From positions 992,001 to 1,056,000 of the forward strand of contig MBPM02000010.1 in assembly GCA_001695595.3 (NCBI GenBank): DNA of 64,000 nt, read 5' to 3'. Shown here piece after piece: positions 58,200 through 64,000 of the stretch. The notes beneath the pieces were generated by a model. That model had not been told where the DNA came from, ran no database searches, and was given only the letters and a program-made list of their open reading frames with translations. The translations under genes were made by a program, and so were the position numbers. Source of the stretch: Plasmopara viticola (Eukaryota; Oomycota; Peronosporomycetes; Peronosporales; Peronosporaceae). Positions within the stretch are counted from its first letter, which is position 1, and every line of letters starts with the position of its first letter.

Positions 58200-58620
58200 T
58201 TGTTTCTCTTGTGACTGGGGCGAGTCTAAATTGCAAATGAGCGTCTGTGAGAAATTGAGACACTGGACACCAAGCACGCGATTGAGTCGTTTTACAACAC
58301 GAAGAGTTGCGGTCGGACATTACACAAAATAGCAGACGAAGCTACTGCGTGGCTTTATAAAGCGTACAAGCGCATTCATCCATAGAGTTACCGTGACGTC
58401 ACCCGAGAAGCCTTTTTAGATCTTCGACTTGTGGACTCGATCGACCAGCAATCTATTTGCCCTTATTACAATGTAGCACATCATCGCCAAGTGACTTCGC
58501 TGGCCGCGCGGTCGATTGTCATTAGATGTGGTGTCACTGTTGATGACTCAACAAGTGACACATTATTATGATGTTTTCGAGGAGGTTTATAAAGATGGAG
58601 GCCGCGCATTCGAAGTAAGG
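58200..58620 (+). pseudogene. Family Y, copy 9, with motif
   Basis: The Y blocks GACTGGGGCGAGTC, CAAATGAGCGTCTGTGA, GCAGACGAAGCTACTGCGTG and GACTCGATCGACC are collinear with 31.3-31.0 kb (inverted). Frames are broken. The GTCATTAGATGTGGTGTCAC motif follows at about 58,527. Confidence 0.4.
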
Positions 58621-58662
58621 TTAATTTCCTTTCGAGGCAAAAAATTCTGCTGGTGAAAGACT

Positions 58663-59529
58663 ACGTTCCTCCAATGAGTGTAGCTAAATACACACCATAG
58701 TTGCTTTGCACCGAAGAGCTTGGCAAAAAAATAGTATAGCTATGTGCTGGCGTGACATAAATGTTCCAAGAATGTGTAGGAGAACGGGATGCGATATTTG
58801 CCAATAATTTGTTGCAGTTCCGCGTCAATTGCGATACATGCCATCGACCACCGACATCAAGTGCCACGCCACAACGTATCGAGGCCTTACGAGCGTATGT
58901 CAAGCCGCAACTGTCCCGATACCGCCCGACACACATCGGCGTATTTGACCTCAGTATCACCACGAAAACCAGGTGTACGGCCGTTGTCGCAGTTGATCAC
59001 GCAATGACTTTCGCCCATGTTGTAAAGCAGGTCCTCGTCCAGGTCGCCTAATTTGAAACCCCGGCGTAACTAGCCCATTTGGTACGCAACCGTTTTCGCG
59101 ATACGGCGGCACAGCAGCTTCGCGGCACAGCAGCTTCCCGGTCTGTGCATGCCATGCACCTCCTATCACAGCAAACTATTGCAATCAGTAAACGTTGTGT
59201 AGATACAAGTGTAATAATACAACATACCATGAGCTGCTGAACCCATCGTGTCTTGATTTTGCGACTATAGGTTTGTTGTCGACTGGATCAATGAAGGTGG
59301 AATCGTATACTGGTGCATCGTTCATGACAGTGCGAGCAAGCTGACCGATTAGGGCTGGAGAGGACTTGACTCCAGCGGTCTTAAGCCGCATGAATTCGGA
59401 CAACAACTTGACGTATAGGTTGGAAATCCATTCAGATCGGTGTCGTCCTCTGCCAGTAACAGCCTTGAGGTTGACCCTCTTTCGCACTGATGGCACGACT
59501 ACTGATATCGACTTTGGATTCAAACCGCC
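58663..59529 (-). pseudogene. pogo-like DDE transposase relic
   Basis: Read 59,529 to 58,663. An open piece of 112 codons (59,185-59,523) contains RVNLKAVTGRGRHRSEWISN, EFMRLKTAGVKSSPALIGQL and IDPVDNKPIV, the helix-turn-helix region of oomycete CENP-B/pogo-type transposases. After stops, near 59,050-58,930, comes EDLLYNMGESHCVINCDNGR then TPGFRGDTEVKYADV, the start of the DDE domain with its first Asp region (family pattern ENxDETHF). The rest is shifted and incomplete. No terminal repeats were found. Confidence 0.6.
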
Positions 59530-59879
59530 ATATTAAACAAGTCTATTGCGCATCTTTCACCACCTTGTGGCATTGGTATGATTGGCCTGCCAATATCATT
59601 GGTTCAAGGAGACAACTCGACATACCTTGTAGTTTCCGCGAAAGTATGAGGGAAATTTGACGATCGCTCGAAGGACTAAGCCTTGTTTAACTTTCTGGTT
59701 TGCATCGGTAATCATCCATTTGATCACGGTGACCCGCAACGATATCGAAACGACCTCTTGAAGCTTGCGCTTGCGCTTGTTGACGATCTGATCGTATCAA
59801 AAGTGGAATGTATCTTCACGCTTTGCAAATGGCTTAATGACGCCTCTTGTACAAGTTTTAGACAATTATACTAGATAAT
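59530..59879. other. Spacer next to pogo relic
   Basis: A plus-strand open stretch of 63 codons (59,683-59,874) has no recognised motif. It may belong to the lost 5' side of the pogo-like element. Confidence 0.2.
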
Positions 59880-60062
59880 GAGGGTTGGTAGTGAAATTTA
59901 TTAAACATTGAAGAGGTGGAGATGCATCCCAACGTAACTCAGCAAAAGAAGTATCGGATCAATGCAATGCAAGTTCGTTGTAACACAGCTGCTGAATTTT
60001 GGAGGTCGTCCAAAGCTATGTGGTCATATAAGGGGTAGCTCAGTATGTTATAAACGGTAAGA
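59880..60062 (-). repeat. Inverted family N 3' region
   Basis: Reverse complement of the region that follows N1 (about 9,870-10,080) and N4, including GATGCATCCCAACGT. It joins the macro-domain tail at about 60,065. Confidence 0.5.
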
Positions 60063-60082
60063 TCACGAGCTTACACTTCGAG

Positions 60083-60290
60083 ACAGGACGTGGGCTTGCC
60101 AGTTGACTCGGCAGCGTAGGTTTGTGATGTGTGCAATCCAGCTGTACATGCACCTTACGTACTGGACCGCAACAATCGCCACCGTGTCCTTCGACGCGGA
60201 CGTCTATGCTACGTTTGTTAAAAGCAAGACATGGGTGATCAATAGGTTTAATGCAGAGAAGTTCCTTCACTTCGAAATCGCTCAGTTACT
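60083..60290 (+). pseudogene. Macro-domain C-terminal tail upstream of N10
   Basis: Contains MCAIQLYMHLTYWTATIATV, FDADVYATFVKSKTWVINRF and EKFLHFEI. Upstream, GLPVDSAA is readable in a shifted frame, corresponding to the STGHMGLP loop region of the macro domain. Confidence 0.5.
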
Positions 60291-60573
60291 TCAAAATTAT
60301 TGTTTATCGAGTTGCATAATAAAGTTGGGTCAATTCTTGCAGAGATTTTGCGCTGATAGTTTAGTCTTTATTGTATACTTTTTGACTTGGTCGTGTAGAT
60401 GTCAATCTAGCGCAATCTTCGTCGCAACTGCGCGCATTCTCTTTTCTCGTGTTGAGCGAATCGGTTTCCTTGGTTTCCTTTCTCATTCGGGAAAGAAACA
60501 ACGGATTGAGAACGGAGATTCTTCCAGCGCAAGATACGACGTGGCACGGCCAAGAGCAACTGCCGCAGCAAGC

Positions 60574-61359
60574 ATGACGTCTTTTAAAACCGCCAAAGAA
60601 ATTCGCGGCGTCATGAATGCGCTGAAGCTCGATGAAGTAGCGAGTTATTTCGACAAAGACGACGAAGTCGACCCATACGTCGTTTGTGACAGAGTTTCTG
60701 TACATGCCTTCAATGAGTACGTCGGGGATGGCGAAGGACTGCGGATCGCACTTCGATTTCTCGCCCTTGATGATGGGCGTCTCATGATATTCGATCTTCC
60801 AACCAAAGTGCATGAAAGTATTGCGCGGTCTTTCGAGAAGCTGTTCAATCGTGCATCAGGAAATGATCTTGAGGTTGCAAGTGGTGGCTCGATGACCGCG
60901 AGAAGAGCTGCCAACCCGAACAAGGAGGCCGATGCGACATTTGGTCCGAAGAGATCTACACCCCTCCGAACACCGCCACCGGCACCTCGCACCATCGCTG
61001 ATTGGGTGACACTGGCAGTGGAGGTTGGGAGATCTCAATCTTGGGCAAGTCTGACAGATGCTGCCAGATGGTGGTTCGGTTATGCTGGGATCCAGTATGT
61101 GTTGCTACTGAAAATCAGTGCCCCTGGCACTCAGATTCATTATGCTCTTTATGACAGTACGACCCGTCCGACTCCAATGGATAGACCAACAGCGAGTGGA
61201 ATATTTCGATACGACGCTGCTGGAGCTGCTGTCAATGTCACCTTCGACATGCGCCGAATCTTGTCAATCCCTGCAAACCAAGCTCTTCCAACTGGTGTGG
61301 ATGCAACCGCCGTTGTCGATCTACGTACCGTGATGATTGAAGTGATCAATAGCCTTTGA
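60574..61359 (+). CDS. PD-(D/E)XK nuclease-like domain protein, family N copy 10
   Basis: Open gene of 261 residues from the ATG at 60,574. The upstream ATG used by N4 has been deleted together with about 18 bases. The open frame extends upstream to 60,103 through the macro tail, so a macro-tail-nuclease fusion is formally possible. The core is intact: ANPNKEADATFGP, VTLAVEVGRSQSWASL, DAARWWFGYAGIQYVLLLKI. The variable segment reads FEKLFNRASGNDLEVASGG, very different from N1 and N4, while both sides are almost identical. It ends with TGA at 61,357. Confidence 0.65.
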   Translation: MTSFKTAKEIRGVMNALKLDEVASYFDKDDEVDPYVVCDRVSVHAFNEYVGDGEGLRIALRFLALDDGRLMIFDLPTKVHESIARSFEKLFNRASGNDLEVASGGSMTARRAANPNKEADATFGPKRSTPLRTPPPAPRTIADWVTLAVEVGRSQSWASLTDAARWWFGYAGIQYVLLLKISAPGTQIHYALYDSTTRPTPMDRPTASGIFRYDAAGAAVNVTFDMRRILSIPANQALPTGVDATAVVDLRTVMIEVINSL

Positions 61360-61822
61360 TAGAAGATGCGTCGTGATTTTACCGTTTAAAATATACTGAG
61401 CTAACCGTTATATGACTTTATCGCTTCGACTGACCTTGGCACACGAATTTGTTTGCCATAAAGCGGAATCATTATGCATTATACACTTGACCATAAAGAG
61501 CAGTTGTGATAGTTAGTGAGGGTAAATTTTTCCTTAATGAAGACCACTGAAATGGCGATAGCTTCATCATGGAAGAGTCACTCCATTTTCAAGTACTTAG
61601 AAAAGTCTGCAATGATGTCGCAAACGTCTGCAGATCCCGTGAGGTTACCCGCGAGGCCTTAGACTAGACTTGCCATGAGACAAGATCGCTTCATTAGTAT
61701 AGGAAAGACCGCAAAGTAGTATACTACTAGCAGTAGTAGCACAATTGGTCTGTAGTACTTTATTCAAACAGTCGCTAAAGTACAATAATTAACCTAATTT
61801 AAATATGCAACCTGCACGATAC
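61360..61822. pseudogene. N 3' region followed by Z relic
   Basis: The first 150 bp match the N1 3' region, then it jumps at about 61,510 into a plus-strand family Z relic (ASSWKSHSIFKCLEKSAM, SADPVRLPARP in shifting frames). The Y copy found between these parts after N1 and N4 is missing. Confidence 0.4.
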
Positions 61823-62250
61823 TCAATTGAACATATTTCGAAGCGGAGGTGTCTCGCGCAATTTTTTTGCACTAACCTCGTTCATCACCCTTGTCTTGCT
61901 CTTAACGAAAGCTGCATAGACGTCTGCATTATGGCACACGATGACAAGTGTTGCCGTCCACTCCGTAGAGCGCATGCAGCGCTGAATTGCACACATTGCA
62001 CACCACGCTGCCGTGTCAGCGGGCAAGCCCATATGCCCAGTAGAAATAGATGCCATAGCGACACAATTGAGTCTTTCTGCTTGAAGTCACTGTAGGACGC
62101 TCCTGTACGTCTGTTGCAAATTTTCTATACAAAATGCATTAAATCCGTTGGGAGTCACACAGTGAATAAGACGGTGCACACCTGAATCAAAACCAGGAGT
62201 TGCATGAGCCTCCCAAAAACATATGGACGAACATTTAAGGTTGACACATA
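61823..62250 (-). pseudogene. Macro-domain protein, best-kept C-terminal two thirds, family M copy 3
   Basis: Open for 77 codons (61,823-62,056) and readable upstream to 62,250: HATPGFDSGVHRLIHCV, then NGFNAFCIENLQQTYRSVL, NCVAMASISTGHMGLPAD, then TEWTATLVIVCHNADVYAAF and KSKTRVMNEVS. This matches macro-domain layout: the strand before IHCV, the helix with TYRSVL, the strand before the STGHMGLP phosphate-binding loop, and a last strand ending IVCH.AD.Y. The N-terminal strand is missing because a SINE-like repeat and the Ty1/copia LTR begin at 62,261. No intact copy exists in this window. Confidence 0.6.
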
Positions 62251-62260
62251 ATGACATTTA

Positions 62261-62290
62261 CGGAAAAGGTTGGGGTGACGCCCTCCTTCC
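62261..62290 (+). mobile_element. SINE-like repeat, copy 4, cut by LTR
   Basis: The 30-base start CGGAAAAGGTTGGGGTGACG plus CCCTCCTTCC, in plus orientation, is identical or nearly so to the starts of the other copies. It is interrupted exactly at 62,290 by the LTR. The remainder should follow the 3' LTR outside the window. Confidence 0.65.
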
Positions 62291-62523
62291 TGTTAAAGAT
62301 TGATGTGCTGATCGAAGAAAGGCGGACGTTACTATGACCAGTGATTGGTCAATGCGATTGAATGGCTATCGTGCGCGAAAGGAATGAATGGCCAGCAAGA
62401 GAGACAGCAAAGAGTAGGACAAGGATAAACGCACAAATACAACTTACTTTTCGGTTTGCAATCCCGACCACAAGTCCATTAGAACATCCTAGTAGATCCG
62501 ATCCCGAGTTTATTTTATTAACA
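62291..62523 (+). repeat. 5' LTR of Ty1/copia element
   Basis: 233 bp bounded by TGTTAA and TTAACA, a perfect 6-base terminal inverted repeat of the usual TG...CA form. The left flank is CTTCC, the probable 5-bp target site. A CCAGTGATTGGTCAAT block at about 62,338 includes a CCAAT-type motif. The 3' LTR is beyond the window. Confidence 0.8.
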
Positions 62524-62535
62524 GGTTATGAGCCC
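62524..62535 (+). promoter_or_regulatory. Primer binding site (half initiator tRNA-Met)
   Basis: GGTTATGAGCCC directly follows the LTR. It is complementary to the anticodon stem-loop of initiator tRNA-Met (GGGCTCATAACC), the type of primer site used by Drosophila copia and relatives. The first codon of the polyprotein lies inside this site. Confidence 0.7.
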
Positions 62536-64000
62536 AAGTAACGACTCCGGTGTCAAGATCGAGCCATTCGACGGATCCAACTACGCGTTATGGAGCTACA
62601 AGATGAAGATGTCTTTGATGTCCAAGGGATTGTGGGGAGCCGTCTCTGGCGAAGGCGCACCCAATGCGGTCAAGGAGCAGCAAGCACACGCTGCGATCGC
62701 ACTCAACTTGAGTGACTCTCAGCTGATGCACGTGATCGACGCAACGTCAGCGACCGAAGCGTGGGGAAGGCTGGCAAGGTTTCATCACACTCAAGACATG
62801 GCGAATCGGCTTTGGCTGAAGGAGAAGTTCGCTTCGTTCAAGTACACGGAGTCGAACATGAGTGGACATGTGATGGAGCTTGAAGACCTGGTGATGAAGA
62901 TGAGAAGTGCAAACTGTGCTCCAAGTGAAGAAGACATATGCGCAGTCATGCTAAGGAGCCTTCCTGCAAGCTACGACAGCTTAGTGCAGGCGTTCCGGAT
63001 GTCGATCACCAGCTTCGAATTCAGCAGTCTCGTGAGTAAGCTGATTGCTGAAGAAGTGCGCCAGAAGGAGGCGGCACGAGTAGAGGAAGCAACGGCTCTC
63101 TACACAAACAAGCGAAGCGTCAAGCAGCACCCGAAGAAGCAACAAGGACGACGTCCCAAAGGACCGTCGGGGGTGTGCTACAATTGTGGCAAGGTCGGCC
63201 ACTATGCTAGAGATTGCCGTTCAAGTCGGATTCCAAGAGAAGCAAACCATGACCAGTCCAACATCGCGTTCAATGCCAGTGAGGGCTACGCGAGCAACTG
63301 CTGGGTCATGGACAGCGGAGCATCGGCGCATATGTGCAAGGATCGAGGATCCTTCGTGGAATACAAGATAGTTGAACAGCCGCGCAGTGTTTCAAGCGCG
63401 AAGAACGATGTGAAGCTCAAGGTCATCGGCTACGGAACGGTCAAGCTTCGGGTTTGGACCGGGCATGCGTGGATCGATGCCACGCTGGAAAATACTCTGC
63501 ACGTTCAAGAACTGTCGAAGAATTTGTTCTCGCTTACGGCTGCATCAGCACGAGGAATGACGATCGAGATTACCCGCGACGAGTGCGTGGTGAAGCGTGG
63601 CGGCACACCGGTTGCCACGGGAAGAAAACAGGGTTTCCTGATGTACCTCAACATCGAGGCTGATGCGGAGTGCCATGTTGCAGAGACAGAAGCAGAGCTA
63701 TGGCACCGAAGACTGGGTCACGCATCGTATGGCACGGTAAACGCTCTGGTCAAGGATGGAAGAATCAAGGGAGAAGAGATGAAGATGGACTTTGTATGCG
63801 ATGTGTGCGCAACATCCAAGCAAGTGCGAAAGTCTTTCAATACAAGTGAGGAAGACGCAGAGCTCAGGGAGGCTGCGCGTTCCGATGAAGTGGTGTGTTC
63901 TGACGTACTCGGGCCAATCACGCCACTCTCAAAGTCCGGCTACAAGTACATTGTCAGCTTCATCAAGATGAAAAACCGGTACACGACGGTCTTCCCGTTG
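62528..64000 (+). CDS. Ty1/copia gag-pol polyprotein, 5' partial
   Basis: Open from the ATG at 62,528 to the window end, 491 residues so far. Gag (about 1-200) starts with IEPFDGSNYALWSYKMKMSL and has the copia-type gag fold (UBN2-like). A CCHC zinc knuckle, CYNCGKVGHYARDC, spans residues 217-230. The protease motif WVMDSGASAHMC has catalytic Asp262-Ser-Gly. The pre-integrase zinc finger has His393, His398, Cys424 and Cys427 (LWHRRLGHASYG, then CDVC). The integrase core begins with SDVLGPI, where Asp459 is the expected first catalytic Asp. Reverse transcriptase and RNase H should follow outside the window. It encodes all the proteins needed for particle formation and copying; closest in type to oomycete copia elements. 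Confidence 0.92.
   Translation, partial: MSPSNDSGVKIEPFDGSNYALWSYKMKMSLMSKGLWGAVSGEGAPNAVKEQQAHAAIALNLSDSQLMHVIDATSATEAWGRLARFHHTQDMANRLWLKEKFASFKYTESNMSGHVMELEDLVMKMRSANCAPSEEDICAVMLRSLPASYDSLVQAFRMSITSFEFSSLVSKLIAEEVRQKEAARVEEATALYTNKRSVKQHPKKQQGRRPKGPSGVCYNCGKVGHYARDCRSSRIPREANHDQSNIAFNASEGYASNCWVMDSGASAHMCKDRGSFVEYKIVEQPRSVSSAKNDVKLKVIGYGTVKLRVWTGHAWIDATLENTLHVQELSKNLFSLTAASARGMTIEITRDECVVKRGGTPVATGRKQGFLMYLNIEADAECHVAETEAELWHRRLGHASYGTVNALVKDGRIKGEEMKMDFVCDVCATSKQVRKSFNTSEEDAELREAARSDEVVCSDVLGPITPLSKSGYKYIVSFIKMKNRYTTVFPL

Larger units (their letters stand above)
62291..64000 (+). mobile_element. Ty1/copia LTR retrotransposon, 5' part
   Basis: LTR, primer site and an uninterrupted gag-pol frame in canonical Pseudoviridae order (gag, protease, integrase). 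The element runs off the right edge. The visible 1.7 kb has no stop or frameshift, so it is likely young and possibly active. It is more GC-rich than the relic DNA to its left. Confidence 0.9.

Noticed and set aside
1..64000. Bacterial, phage or organelle origin
   Set aside because: No operons, ribosome binding sites or rRNA/tRNA genes; the transposon types and the CRN relic are those of an oomycete nucleus.

Overview
This looks like an accessory, gene-poor stretch of a plant-pathogenic oomycete nuclear genome, probably a Phytophthora-like member of the Peronosporales. The organism call is an inference from three things: a decayed Crinkler-type (CRN) effector gene at 49.8-50.9 kb, a possible decayed RXLR/WY-type effector present twice, and hAT, pogo-like and Ty1/copia elements of the kinds common in oomycetes. 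No rRNA, tRNA, CRISPR array or bacterial-style operon was seen. Most of the window is AT-rich relic sequence. The Ty1/copia element at the right edge is visibly more GC-rich and still open.

The layout is a mosaic of one gene set copied many times. (1) A direct duplication with an offset of about 20.7 kb relates roughly 5.5-28.2 kb to 28.2-46.0 kb; almost every feature of the first unit recurs in the second in the same order. (2) The left arm (1 to about 5.2 kb) returns inverted at about 43.0-47.3 kb. (3) The 14.8-18.0 kb and 35.5-38.7 kb segments return inverted at 47.3-51.3 kb. A boundary repeat carrying an ATA/AAT microsatellite lies at 1.2, 5.5, 28.2 and 46.0 kb.

Recurring gene families: N, a PD-(D/E)XK-like nuclease domain protein (ten copies; only those at 9.1, 29.7 and 60.6 kb are open); M, a macro (ADP-ribose-binding) domain protein with a possible F-box-like N-terminus (all copies broken); T, a fibre-like protein whose end resembles a peptidase S74 tail-fibre chaperone (all broken); U, a long Ser/Thr-rich, possibly fibre-like or surface protein (three broken copies); and unassigned families V, W, Y, Z and Q. 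N copies follow a macro-domain tail, and two pairs of N copies sit head to head. The mix of nuclease, macro-domain and fibre-like proteins suggests an old integrated virus-like or large mobile element, but no capsid, polymerase or packaging ATPase was recognised, so this is a hypothesis.

Later insertions sit on this background: a decayed hAT transposon (5.89-8.59 kb) at an N-N junction, a 320-bp SINE-like repeat (three full copies and the start of a fourth), a 450-bp unclassified repeat (three copies), a GGTACC-rich repeat that is inverted at 52.7/53.7 kb and has a direct copy at 55.6 kb, four 100-bp tandem repeats, a pogo-like transposase relic (58.7-59.5 kb), and a Ty1/copia element starting at 62,291 whose LTR cuts a SINE-like repeat. 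About 54.1-58.1 kb is largely unassigned.
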